Source: an uncultured Oscillibacter sp.
GTDB taxonomy: Bacteria > Bacillota > Clostridia > Oscillospirales > Oscillospiraceae
DNA length: 64,000 nucleotides
Reading direction: 5' to 3'
NCBI GenBank assembly: GCA_900544105.1
Contig: UQUC01000001.1
Coordinates: 1 to 64,000 of the forward strand
The position numbers and the translations under genes are program-made. Of the stretch, positions 47,835 through 55,844 are shown in pieces; within the stretch, counting starts at the first letter, position 1, and every line of letters starts with the position of its first letter. Below the pieces are notes generated by a model that had not been told where the DNA came from, did no database searches, and saw only the letters and a program-made list of their open reading frames with translations.

Positions 47835-47928
47835 AACCAGCCAGATCGACAACGTGATGGACGGTGATCTGGACGGTTTCCTGAATGCCTACCTGACGCA
47901 GTTAGCCACCGGCGAGCTGAAAAAGTAA
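47835..47928 (+). pseudogene. Duplicate of the prfB 3' end
   Basis: 94 bases matching 47605-47698, the last 31 codons of prfB including the stop. Five bases differ, and all fall at synonymous positions (AAT/AAC, GGC/GGT, CTG/TTA, AAA/AAG), so both copies encode the same peptide ending TGELKK. It has no start of its own. It is a direct repeat bracketing the 136-bp segment. Confidence 0.85.
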
Positions 47929-48001
47929 ATGCCAGAAAAGGCGCGGCTGAAAGGCCGCGTCTTTCTTCCGAAAGCTGATATGAAAGGAACCAATCTAATC
48001 T

Positions 48002-49396
48002 ATGAATAAGCAAAACGCCGCGGGTGCGGCTCCCCAGGAAAACAAGATGGGCGTTCTGCCGGTGGGTAAGCTGCTGGCTGGTATGGCGGTGCCCATGATG
48101 ATCTCTATGCTGGTACAGGCGCTGTACAACATCGTGGACAGCGTGTTCGTCTCCCGGCTCAGCGAGAACGCCTTCAACGCCGTGGGTCTGGCCTTTCCCC
48201 TTCAGAGCCTGATGATCGCCGTGGGCGCAGGTACTGCCGTGGGCATTAACGCCCTGCTTTCCCGCTCTCTGGGCGAAAAGAAGCAGGAGATGGCGGACCG
48301 GGCTGCCGGCGCGGGTATCTTCCTGCTGCCTATTTGCAGCTATCTTGTCTTTGCCTTTATCGGACTGTTCCTCTCCCGGCCCTTCTTCATGGCGCAGGCC
48401 AAGGCGGTGCCGGAGATCGTGGAATACGGTGTGCAGTACACCCGGATCTGCCTAGGCCTTTCCGTGGGTATTTTCAGCCAGTTCTGCTTTGAGCGGCTGT
48501 TGCAGTCCACTGGCCGTACCAGTCTGGCCATGTGCACCCAGCTGCTGGGCGCCATCATCAACATCGTGATGGACCCCATTCTGATCTTCGGACTGTGCGG
48601 CGCACCCCGAATGGGTGTGGCCGGCGCTGCTGTGGCCACTGTTGTTGGACAGATCGTGGCAGCGATCGTGGGCCTGATCGTGAATATCAAGTGCAATCAT
48701 GACATTCACATCCGCCGGGAGAACATCCGCTGGGATCCTATCGTAGCCAAGGAGATCTACCGGGTGGGTATCCCCTCCATCATCATGCAGTCCATCAGCT
48801 CTGTGATGACCTTCGGCATGAACAAGATCCTCTTCGTCTTTACCCCCACCGCCACCGCCGTGTTCGGCGCGTATTTCAAGATCCAGAGCTTCGTGTTCAT
48901 GCCCATCTTCGGCCTGAACAACGGCATGGTGCCTATCATTTCCTATAACTACGGCGCGGCCCGGCCCCAGCGGGTGTGGAAGACCATCCGCCTTTCCAAC
49001 ATCACCGCCATGGTCATCATGGTCGTGGGCTTTATCATTTTCCAGCTGTTCCCCTCCACGCTGCTGGAGCTGTTTGACGCATCGGAGACCATGCTGGCCA
49101 TCGGCGTTCCCGCTCTGCGGATCATCAGCGTTTCCTTCCTGCTGGCAGGCTTCTGCATTATCGCCGGCTCTGTGTTCCAGGCCATCGGCAATCCGGTGCA
49201 TAGCCTAATCGTCTCCGTGTGCCGTCAGATGGTGGTATTACTGCCGGTGGCGTGGCTGCTGTCCCGGACTGGACGGCTGGAGTTGGTGTGGTGGTCCTTC
49301 CCCATCGCAGAGGTCATGTCCTTCACCCTGAGCGCAATCTTTCTGCGCCGCACCGTCAAGTCCGCCAATGAGGTCATGAATTCCAGCGCGGACTGA
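48002..49396 (+). CDS. MATE family efflux transporter (second copy)
   Basis: A 464-residue membrane protein with twelve predicted helices. Family sequences are VGKLLAGMAVPMMISMLVQALYNIVDSVFVSRLSENAFNAVGLAFPLQ and AYFKIQSFVFMPIFGLNNGMVPIISYNYGAARPQRV. It belongs to a different subgroup from the MATE at 36319-37668, judged by the N-terminal half. It exports drugs or metabolites by cation exchange. It lies directly downstream of the duplicated prfB tail. Confidence 0.9.
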   Translation: MNKQNAAGAAPQENKMGVLPVGKLLAGMAVPMMISMLVQALYNIVDSVFVSRLSENAFNAVGLAFPLQSLMIAVGAGTAVGINALLSRSLGEKKQEMADRAAGAGIFLLPICSYLVFAFIGLFLSRPFFMAQAKAVPEIVEYGVQYTRICLGLSVGIFSQFCFERLLQSTGRTSLAMCTQLLGAIINIVMDPILIFGLCGAPRMGVAGAAVATVVGQIVAAIVGLIVNIKCNHDIHIRRENIRWDPIVAKEIYRVGIPSIIMQSISSVMTFGMNKILFVFTPTATAVFGAYFKIQSFVFMPIFGLNNGMVPIISYNYGAARPQRVWKTIRLSNITAMVIMVVGFIIFQLFPSTLLELFDASETMLAIGVPALRIISVSFLLAGFCIIAGSVFQAIGNPVHSLIVSVCRQMVVLLPVAWLLSRTGRLELVWWSFPIAEVMSFTLSAIFLRRTVKSANEVMNSSAD

Positions 49397-49419
49397 CCGC
49401 AACCTGATTTAAAAGTATA

Positions 49420-49460
49420 CCCCGTTCTTCTGAAAAAGCGGAAGAACGGGGCGTATTTTT
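49420..49460 (+). terminator. Terminator of the second MATE gene
   Basis: A perfect 11-bp stem CCCCGTTCTTC/GAAGAACGGGG followed by CGTATTTTT. The next 140 bases show no gene. Confidence 0.82.
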
Positions 49461-49599
49461 GCGCATAAAACTGCATGCATGAGCAGCTTACCGCAAATAT
49501 GCACAATGTCAGTGCGTGAAGTTTTCGCGCATCATTTCCGGTTGCCCCGCAGGGGCGAGGAAATGGCACATTTCTTATTTTGCTATGCTTTTGCATAGA

Positions 49600-49628
49600 A
49601 AAATCCCCCGGAAGAGATCTTCCGGGGG
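49600..49628 (-). terminator. Terminator of the ABC transporter operon
   Basis: A 10-bp stem CCCCCGGAAG/CTTCCGGGGG with an AGAT loop; on the minus strand it is followed by ATTTTTC. Confidence 0.82.
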
Positions 49629-49647
49629 GAGAGATGTATGTTGGTTT

Positions 49648-50442
49648 TCAGGATAGGAGCATTTTGTCGTTGGCCTCGTCGGAGCCGCTGGCGTGGCTGA
49701 ACAGGGCCAGCAGGTCGGGGACTGTCAGCTTCTTCTTATCCTCACCGGAGATATCCACTACCACCCGACCGGCATCCATCATAATGAGCCGGTTGCCGTG
49801 GGCAATGGCGTCCTTCATGTTGTGGGTGATCATGAGGGTGGTGAGGTTGTTCTCCTGCACGATCTGGTCGGACAGAGCCAACACCTTGTCGGCGGTCTTG
49901 GGGTCCAGAGCGGCAGTGTGCTCGTCCAACAGCAGCAGCTTGGGCTGCTTCAGGGAGGCCATCAGCAGCGTCAGCGCCTGACGCTGACCGCCGGAGAGCA
50001 GGCCTACCTTGGCTGTGAGGCGGTCCTCCAGGCCCAGGTCCAGCTTTCGCAGCAACTCCTTATAATCCGCCCGTTCCGCCGGGGTGATGCCCCACTTCAA
50101 CCCCCGGGGCTGTCCCCGGCGGGCTGCCAGTGCCAGATTTTCCTCGATCTGCATGGTCGGTGCGGTGCCCATCATGGGATCCTGGAACACCCGCCCCAAA
50201 AATGTCGCCCGCTTGTGCTCCGGCAGCTTGGTAACGTCCTGACCGTCAATGGTGATGGTGCCGGAATCCACCTGAAACACGCCTGCGATGGCGTTCAGCA
50301 TGGTGGACTTGCCCGCACCGTTGCCGCCGATAACGGTGACAAAATCCCCGTCATTCAGCGTCAGGTTCAGATGGTTCAAAGCTACCTTAGCGTTGATGGT
50401 ATTGGGATTAAACGTCTTGCAGATATCCTTCAGTTCAAGCAT
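49648..50442 (-). CDS. Amino-acid-type ABC transporter ATP-binding protein (TrpX/YZ system)
   Basis: A 264-residue ABC ATPase. Walker A GGNGAGKSTMLNAIAGV (about residues 38-54), Q-loop VFQDPMMGTAPTMQIEENL, signature LSGGQRQALTLLMA, Walker B LLLLDEHTAALDPKTADKV and the H-loop TLMITHNMKDA are intact. The EHTAALD version of Walker B is typical of the ATPases that pair with the ABC_sub_bind (PF04392) substrate-binding proteins. It overlaps the permease gene by eight bases and is last in the operon. Confidence 0.86.
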   Translation of the reverse strand: MLELKDICKTFNPNTINAKVALNHLNLTLNDGDFVTVIGGNGAGKSTMLNAIAGVFQVDSGTITIDGQDVTKLPEHKRATFLGRVFQDPMMGTAPTMQIEENLALAARRGQPRGLKWGITPAERADYKELLRKLDLGLEDRLTAKVGLLSGGQRQALTLLMASLKQPKLLLLDEHTAALDPKTADKVLALSDQIVQENNLTTLMITHNMKDAIAHGNRLIMMDAGRVVVDISGEDKKKLTVPDLLALFSHASGSDEANDKMLLS

Positions 50443-51355
50443 GGACGGAACCTCCCTTTTTGGTGTGGATGTGACCCTTCCAGTAGGGGATCGCCAGGAA
50501 CACGGCTACGATCAGGGCGGATACCAGCTTCAGATCGTTGGTGTTCAGGCCCAACTGCAAAACGATTTGCAGAACGATGTAGTAGATGACGGCACCGATG
50601 GATACCGCCAGCAGCTTCAAAGCGAAGTTGGTGAATACCTTGCCAAAGGCCACCTCACCGATGATGACGGCGGCCAGGCCGATGACGATGGCGCCCCGGC
50701 CCATGTTGATGTCGGAGGAACCCTGAAATTGAGCCAGCAGGCCGCCGGACAGAGCCACCAGGCCGTTGGACACCATGAGACCCAGCACCACGTTGGCGTT
50801 GGTGTTGATGCCCTGAGCCCGGGCCATGTTGGGGTTCGCGCCGGTGGCGCGGAGGGAGCAGCCCTTTTCCGTGCCAAAGAACCAGTACAAAACGGCAATG
50901 AGCACCACCGTGAATACCGCCAGCAGAGGCAGGGGGTTGTCCAGACTTACCGAACGCACATACCGCTGGGATACCAGCAGATCATACTTGTCCACGCCCA
51001 CCGCTTGATTGGCCTTGCTGCCCATGATCCGCAGGTTGATGGAGTAGAGGGACAGTTGAGTCAGAATACCGGACAGAATGGCGGGGATACCGCATTTGGT
51101 GTGGAACAGGCCGGTGACAAAGCCAGCCAGCATACCGGCCAGAAAAGCGCACAGCAGCGCGGTCCAGGCGTTCAGCCCAGCCCGGATCAGCATGACGGCC
51201 ACGGCGCCGCCGGTGGCCAGAGAACCGTCCACCGTCAGGTCAGCCACATCCAGAATACGGAAGGTGATGTAGACGCCAATGGCCATCAGGCCCCAGATCA
51301 GGCCCTGGGCCACAGCGCCCGGAAGCGCGTTGAGAAGGGAGGATAGAAAACTCAT
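50435..51355 (-). CDS. ABC transporter permease (TrpX/YZ system)
   Basis: A 306-residue permease with about eight or nine helices of the branched-chain-amino-acid/sugar type. Typical segments are GAVAQGLIWGLMAIGVYITFRILDVADLTVDGSLATGGAVAVMLI and GLMVSNGLVALSGGLLAQFQGSSDINMGRGAIVIGLAAVIIG, which contains the EAA-like loop. AAGGAG precedes the ATG. It lies 81 bases after the substrate-binding gene, and the pairing with it suggests import of an amino acid. Confidence 0.86.
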   Translation of the reverse strand: MSFLSSLLNALPGAVAQGLIWGLMAIGVYITFRILDVADLTVDGSLATGGAVAVMLIRAGLNAWTALLCAFLAGMLAGFVTGLFHTKCGIPAILSGILTQLSLYSINLRIMGSKANQAVGVDKYDLLVSQRYVRSVSLDNPLPLLAVFTVVLIAVLYWFFGTEKGCSLRATGANPNMARAQGINTNANVVLGLMVSNGLVALSGGLLAQFQGSSDINMGRGAIVIGLAAVIIGEVAFGKVFTNFALKLLAVSIGAVIYYIVLQIVLQLGLNTNDLKLVSALIVAVFLAIPYWKGHIHTKKGGSVHA

Positions 51356-51436
51356 ACCGTTTCTCCTTGTTCACAGCGGAAGGAGGGGATCCCCCCTCCC
51401 GCCAGATTTTCATTGTGGGATCGCGTTTGCTTTGGA

Positions 51437-52432
51437 TCAGCCCTCAATGGCCTCATAGCCGTCCAGAGGCTGGATGCCCAGCTCCTCGCAGATGGTGGGG
51501 TTATACTTGGGGGTGGCGTCGGTGTATTCGATGGGCATGGTGGAGATATCCGCCTCACCGGTGAGGATCTTGGCAGCCATCTTGCCGGTGGTCACGCCCA
51601 GGTCATAGTAACTGATGGACAGGGTGGCCACGCCGCAGCCGGAGCAGATGCCCTCTTCGCCGCAGATAGCGGGGACCTTGGCGGGGACCAGAATGTTGGC
51701 GATGGCCTCGGTGTTGGAGGCGGCGGTGTTATCGGTGGGGATATAGACCACGTCTGCGTAGTCAGCGGCGGACTGAGTCACGGAAGCGACGTCGTTGGAA
51801 TCGGTGAAGGCAAATTCCTTGGTCTCAATGCCCTTGTTGGCCAGGCAGGTCGCTACTTCCTGAACCTGGTAGCTGGAGTTGGGCTCGGCGGAGCAGAACA
51901 GCAGAGCGACCTTCTTGGCCTCGGGGAACCATTCGGAGATCATATCGGCCTGCTGGCTCAGGTCGGCCAGATCGGAGGTGCCGGAGATATTGCCGCCTAC
52001 GGTGCCGTTGAAATCGTCAAGATCCAGGGCCACGCCGTAAGCGGTGATGGATGTGCCCAGAATGGGAATGTCGGCAGTCGCGGAAGCGGCGGCGGTCAGG
52101 GCAGCGGTGGCATTGGCCATGATCAGATCCACGCCCTCAGAAACAAAGCCGTTGACGATCGTGCCGCAGTTGTTGGCCTCGCCGGAGGCGTTCTTGTTCT
52201 CAAACGTCACCTGGCCGGGGAGGGCTTCATTCAGAGCATCGATAAAACCCTGGGTTGCGGCATCCAGCGCGGGGTGCTGCACCAGCTGGCAGATACCGAC
52301 CTTATAGGTGGCGCCCTCGGCGGAGGGATTGTCAGAGCCGGTGGAGGGCGTCTCCGTCTTGGAGCCACCGCAGGAGGCCAGGGACAGCGTCATGGCCGCG
52401 GCCAGAACGAAAGCAAGCAATTTCTTTTTCAT
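51437..52432 (-). CDS. ABC transporter substrate-binding lipoprotein, aromatic amino acid type (TrpX-like)
   Basis: A 331-residue lipoprotein: signal MKKKLLAFVLAAAMTLSLASC with Cys21, a short Ser/Thr/Pro linker, then a PF04392-type binding domain. That domain opens KVGICQLVQHPALDAATQGFIDAL and contains DLIMANATAALTAAASATADIPILGTSITAYG and VVYIPTDNTAASNTEAIANIL. Relatives in streptococci bind tryptophan. The leader ORF upstream is crowded with Tyr and Phe codons, so aromatic amino acids, perhaps tyrosine or phenylalanine, are the best guess here. The ATG at 52432 has AAGGAGAAGATC upstream. Confidence 0.85.
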   Translation of the reverse strand: MKKKLLAFVLAAAMTLSLASCGGSKTETPSTGSDNPSAEGATYKVGICQLVQHPALDAATQGFIDALNEALPGQVTFENKNASGEANNCGTIVNGFVSEGVDLIMANATAALTAAASATADIPILGTSITAYGVALDLDDFNGTVGGNISGTSDLADLSQQADMISEWFPEAKKVALLFCSAEPNSSYQVQEVATCLANKGIETKEFAFTDSNDVASVTQSAADYADVVYIPTDNTAASNTEAIANILVPAKVPAICGEEGICSGCGVATLSISYYDLGVTTGKMAAKILTGEADISTMPIEYTDATPKYNPTICEELGIQPLDGYEAIEG

Positions 52433-52488
52433 AGTGATCTTCTCCTTTTGTCCATATCCGGACGAATTCACAAAGTTGGGTACTTTCC

Positions 52489-52529
52489 AAAAAAACAAGG
52501 GGGTCTGTCCATGGAACAGAGCCCCCTTG
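52489..52529 (-). terminator. Leader terminator (attenuator) of the aromatic ABC operon
   Basis: On the minus strand CAAGGGGG-C-TCTGT pairs with ACAGA-CCCCCTTG around a short loop and is followed by seven T (52489-52495). It lies between promoter and first gene. GGAACAG in the leader (52567-52573) can pair with CTGTTCC (52513-52519) inside the stem, giving an antiterminator that excludes the terminator. Confidence 0.7.
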
Positions 52530-52548
52530 CATTTAACGGGTGAAAGCC

Positions 52549-52647
52549 TTATGCCCGGCAGGATGCCTGTTCCTTTTCTGCATTATGAAAGAAGCCCGCA
52601 AAATAGCGTGCGTAGCGGTAAATATAGGTAAACATTCCGAAACGCAT
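52549..52647 (-). CDS. Tyr/Phe-rich leader peptide of the ABC operon
   Basis: A 32-codon ORF with AAAGGAG seven bases before its ATG. The first twenty residues, MRFGMFTYIYRYARYFAGFF, contain four Tyr and five Phe; the rest (HNAEKEQASCRA) has none. It ends 20 bases before the terminator. Stalling on Tyr or Phe codons would leave GGAACAG free to form the antiterminator, while a ribosome running on to the stop would tend to mask it. This is the pattern of ribosome-mediated attenuation by an aromatic amino acid. Confidence 0.7.
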   Translation of the reverse strand: MRFGMFTYIYRYARYFAGFFHNAEKEQASCRA

Positions 52648-52688
52648 TGTGAACTCCTTTCCGCCGCACTGGGCTTTGTGATGCTATT

Positions 52689-52717
52689 ACCATACAGCTT
52701 TAAATGATTAAAGTCAA
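52689..52717 (-). promoter_or_regulatory. Promoter of the aromatic ABC operon
   Basis: On the minus strand TTGACT (52712-52717), 17-base spacer, TATGGT (52689-52694); start near 52682, about 35 nt ahead of the leader ATG. Confidence 0.65.
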
Positions 52718-52769
52718 CTGTGATTTTTCACAAAATGCGGGGAAAATAAGTCGGGACTGGCGAACCTCT

Positions 52770-52798
52770 TTGACAATTTTGTGATATTCTGCTACACT
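52770..52798 (+). promoter_or_regulatory. Promoter of pepP
   Basis: TTGACA (52770-52775), 17-base spacer, TACACT (52793-52798). Confidence 0.7.
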
Positions 52799-52860
52799 GC
52801 TCATCACAGAGGGCCGGTTACACCTGATATGCTGCGGCTCTCAGAAAAAGAGGATCTGCT

Positions 52861-53934
52861 ATGAATCATTTCGAAAAAATCGCCGGTGTGCTGGAGACCA
52901 ACGGCTTGGACGCCGTGCTGCTGACCTGTGAGGCTAATCGCTTTTACGCCTCCGGTTTTCACTCCTCCGGGACGGACGGTGTGGCCATCGTCACTCGAAA
53001 CCATAACTATTATTTCACCGACAGCCGGTATACGGAGGCCGCAGCCCGCCATGTACGGGATGCGGAGATCCGGGAAACGGACCGGGAACATCCCTACTCC
53101 GCCCTCATCAACGAGGTCATCGAAAAGGAACACATCACCCGCATGGGGTATGAGGATGAATATATGACGGCGGCGGACTTCCGTCGCTTTTCGGAGAAGC
53201 TCCACTGTGAGCTGGCCCCCGCCACAGAGCTTTTGTGGACGCTGCGGGCCGTCAAGGACCAGGCGGAGCTGGAATGTATGATCCAGGCCCAGCGGATCGC
53301 AGAAAAAGCGCTGACGGATATTCTCGGCGAGATCCGTCCCGGCGTTACGGAAAAGGAAATTGCTGCGTTGCTGCTCTATAAAATGCTGCATTACGGTGCG
53401 GAGGACAAGTCCTTTGACCCCATCGTGGTCTCCGGGGCCAACGGCAGCCTGCCCCACGGCGTTCCCAGCGAGAAGCCCATTCAGGCCGGGGAGTTCGTCA
53501 CCATGGACTTCGGCTGCAAATTCGGCGGCTATTGCTCGGATATGACCCGCACAGTGGCCGTGGGCCGTGTGACGGAGGAGATGGAAAACGTCTACAACAC
53601 CGTTCTAAAGGCTCAACTGGCCGGTATTGCCGCAGCGAAAGCCGGCGCCACCGGCGCGGCGGTGGACGGCGCCGCCCGGCAGGTCATCGTGGACGCCGGA
53701 TACGGTCCCTATTTCGGCCATAGCTTTGGCCACAGCGTCGGTGTGGAGATCCATGAAAATCCCAATGCCACGCCGTCCAACAGCAAGCCGCTGCCTGCCG
53801 GCGTTGTCATCAGCGCGGAGCCGGGGATCTATCTGCCGGGGAAGCTGGGCGTCCGCATTGAGGATGTGATCGTCATTACAGAACAGGGCTGCCAGGATAT
53901 TACGCTGGCGCCCAAGGAGCTTCTGATCCTGTAA
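52861..53934 (+). CDS. pepP: M24 family Xaa-Pro aminopeptidase
   Basis: A 357-residue metallopeptidase that removes residues N-terminal to proline. Residues 1-125 are the creatinase-like N-terminal domain. The catalytic pita-bread domain has all five metal ligands: two Asp in VTMDFGCKFGGYCSDMTRTVAVG (about 215-237), His in GHSFGHSVGVEIHENP, Glu in SAEPGIYLPGKLG and Glu in RIEDVIVIT. Good GAGGA site before the ATG. Divergent from the aromatic ABC operon, both possibly serving amino-acid supply. Confidence 0.92.
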   Translation: MNHFEKIAGVLETNGLDAVLLTCEANRFYASGFHSSGTDGVAIVTRNHNYYFTDSRYTEAAARHVRDAEIRETDREHPYSALINEVIEKEHITRMGYEDEYMTAADFRRFSEKLHCELAPATELLWTLRAVKDQAELECMIQAQRIAEKALTDILGEIRPGVTEKEIAALLLYKMLHYGAEDKSFDPIVVSGANGSLPHGVPSEKPIQAGEFVTMDFGCKFGGYCSDMTRTVAVGRVTEEMENVYNTVLKAQLAGIAAAKAGATGAAVDGAARQVIVDAGYGPYFGHSFGHSVGVEIHENPNATPSNSKPLPAGVVISAEPGIYLPGKLGVRIEDVIVITEQGCQDITLAPKELLIL

Positions 53935-54004
53935 ACGATCCGAAACTATACAAAATGGGTTGTGAGACTGTGCTTTCGCACGGTCCATTTGGTGAAAGGC
54001 ACTG

Positions 54005-54033
54005 TTGACAATTTCACGCCGGACTCTCATAAT
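54005..54033 (+). promoter_or_regulatory. Promoter of the pyrophosphatase gene
   Basis: TTGACA (54005-54010), 17-base spacer, CATAAT (54028-54033). A GACTGTGC-TTTC-GCACGGTC hairpin (near 53968-53987) upstream may end the pepP transcript. Confidence 0.65.
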
Positions 54034-54078
54034 CATGAGAGAAACAGAATTTAGAAACGATCCGAAAGGAACTGTGGA

Positions 54079-55695
54079 ATGGACAAAGTTTACATTACCG
54101 GCCATCGCAACCCGGATACCGACTCCATCGTATCCGCCATGGCCTACGCCGCACTGAAAAACGCTCTGGGGCAGCGGCAGTACTGCGCTGCCCGCTTGGG
54201 TCAGATCAGCGACGAGACCCAGGCCGTTCTGAATAAATTCGGCGCCCAGCCGCCGGAGCTGATCAACAACGTTCGGACGCAGGTCCGGGACCTGGACTTC
54301 GATACGCCGCCCACCCTGTCTCCCGCCGCTACCATCAGCCGGGCCTGGCAGATGATGCAGACGGACCGGATCTCCGTACTGCCTGTGGCCAATGAGGACG
54401 GTACACTTTACGGTATGCTTTCCGCCGGTGACGTGGCCAGCTACGATATGTTGGCCGTCCGCAATTCCACGGTCAAGAACGTGCCGGTCTATAACCTGCT
54501 CTCCGTTTTGGAGGGCAAGGTCCTCAACGAGGGCGGCCAGATCCGGGACGAGATCTCCGGCGAGGTCACCATCGCCCTGCCTGCGGGACGGGAAAACCTG
54601 CTGTTTTCCTCTCCGGACAGCATCGTGGTCTGCGGCGATCAGCCGGACATGATCAAGCGGGCACTGGAGCTGCGGGTCACCTGTGTCATCGTCTGCCAGG
54701 CGGAGGTCAGCCGGGAGCTGCTGGATCTGGACACCGATACCTGCATTATCTCCACGCCTTATGACGCGTACCGGGCGGTCCACCTGATCTGCCATTCTCT
54801 GCCCATTGAGCGCATCTGCAAGAGCCACGATCTGGTTTCCTTCCATCTGGACGATTATATCGATGACGTGCGCAATACCGTGCTGGAAAGCCGATTCCGG
54901 GCTTACCCCATTCTGGATGAAAATGAGCACGTGGTGGGCACCCTGTCCCGATTCCATCTGCTGCGCCCCCGGCGCAAGCAGGTGATCCTGATGGACCACA
55001 ACGAAAAAGCCCAGTCTGTGCCCGGTCTGGATCAGGCGGATATTCTGGAGATCGTGGATCACCACCGTCTGGCGGATATTGAGACCAACAATCCTATTTA
55101 CGTCCGGAATGAGCCGGTGGGCAGTTCTACCACCATCGTTGCGGATATGTACCAGGAAAAGGGACTGATGCCCTCTGCTAAAATGGCGGGTCTCATGGCT
55201 GCCGCCATCGTGTCGGATACGGTCATGTTCAAATCTCCCACCTGCACCCAGCGGGATATCGACATTGCCAACCGGATGTCCCGTATTGCCAATGTCTCTC
55301 TGGAAGAGCTGGGGCAGACCATTTTCTCCGCCGCTACCGGTGAGGATAAGAGCGCTGAGTCCATTATCCGCACCGACTACAAGGAATTCCACATTGGCGG
55401 TCACAATCTGGCGGTGAGCCAGATTACCTGCCTGGATTCCGACCGTCTTATGGCCCGGAAAGAGGAATTCCTCGCCACGATGGAGACCATCCGTAAGAAG
55501 AACGGTCTGGACATTGTGCTGCTGATGATCACGGACGTATTGGTGGAAGGCTCCTACCTGCTGTATTCCGGAGATACGGAGACTATCCGTCAGGCATTCA
55601 ATATCACCGGCGAGGAAAAGAACAGCGTGTTCCTGCCCAAGATCATGAGCCGGAAAAAGCAAATTATCCCGTCCCTCTCCGCCCTGTGGGGTTGA
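54079..55695 (+). CDS. ppaC: Mn-dependent inorganic pyrophosphatase with CBS-DRTGG regulatory insert
   Basis: A 538-residue family II pyrophosphatase. The DHH domain opens with ITGHRNPDTDSIVSAMAYA and is interrupted by a regulatory insert. The insert consists of a CBS motif (SPAATISRAWQMMQTDRISVLPVANEDGTLYGMLSAGDVASY), a DRTGG-type domain (about 150-240), and a second CBS motif (NTVLESRFRAYPILDENEHVVGTLSRFHLL). The DHH signature follows in EIVDHHRLADIE, then GSSTTIVADMY and the DHHA2 domain. CBS-pyrophosphatases are inhibited by AMP/ADP and activated by ATP or diadenosine tetraphosphate, so this one should couple PPi removal to energy state. Confidence 0.92.
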   Translation: MDKVYITGHRNPDTDSIVSAMAYAALKNALGQRQYCAARLGQISDETQAVLNKFGAQPPELINNVRTQVRDLDFDTPPTLSPAATISRAWQMMQTDRISVLPVANEDGTLYGMLSAGDVASYDMLAVRNSTVKNVPVYNLLSVLEGKVLNEGGQIRDEISGEVTIALPAGRENLLFSSPDSIVVCGDQPDMIKRALELRVTCVIVCQAEVSRELLDLDTDTCIISTPYDAYRAVHLICHSLPIERICKSHDLVSFHLDDYIDDVRNTVLESRFRAYPILDENEHVVGTLSRFHLLRPRRKQVILMDHNEKAQSVPGLDQADILEIVDHHRLADIETNNPIYVRNEPVGSSTTIVADMYQEKGLMPSAKMAGLMAAAIVSDTVMFKSPTCTQRDIDIANRMSRIANVSLEELGQTIFSAATGEDKSAESIIRTDYKEFHIGGHNLAVSQITCLDSDRLMARKEEFLATMETIRKKNGLDIVLLMITDVLVEGSYLLYSGDTETIRQAFNITGEEKNSVFLPKIMSRKKQIIPSLSALWG

Positions 55696-55715
55696 GAAGC
55701 GCCGAATACAAACAC

Positions 55716-55752
55716 AACACCTCCGTATGGATTTCCATGCGGAGGTGTTTTT
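55716..55752 (+). terminator. Terminator of ppaC
   Basis: AACACCTCCGTATGG/CCATGCGGAGGTGTT, 15-bp stem with an ATTT loop and one wobble, then TTTTG. Confidence 0.82.
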
Positions 55753-55785
55753 GCGCGCTAAACTGCCGAAATAGCGAGAAATAGC

Positions 55786-55824
55786 AAAAAGACCCCCGGC
55801 GTGTCTTGTAAGACACGCCGGGGG
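55786..55824 (-). terminator. Terminator of htpG
   Basis: A perfect 15-bp stem CCCCCGGCGTGTCTT/AAGACACGCCGGGGG; on the minus strand TCTTTTTGC follows. Confidence 0.82.
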
Positions 55825-55844
55825 CAAAGTCCTTCTTATCAGAC

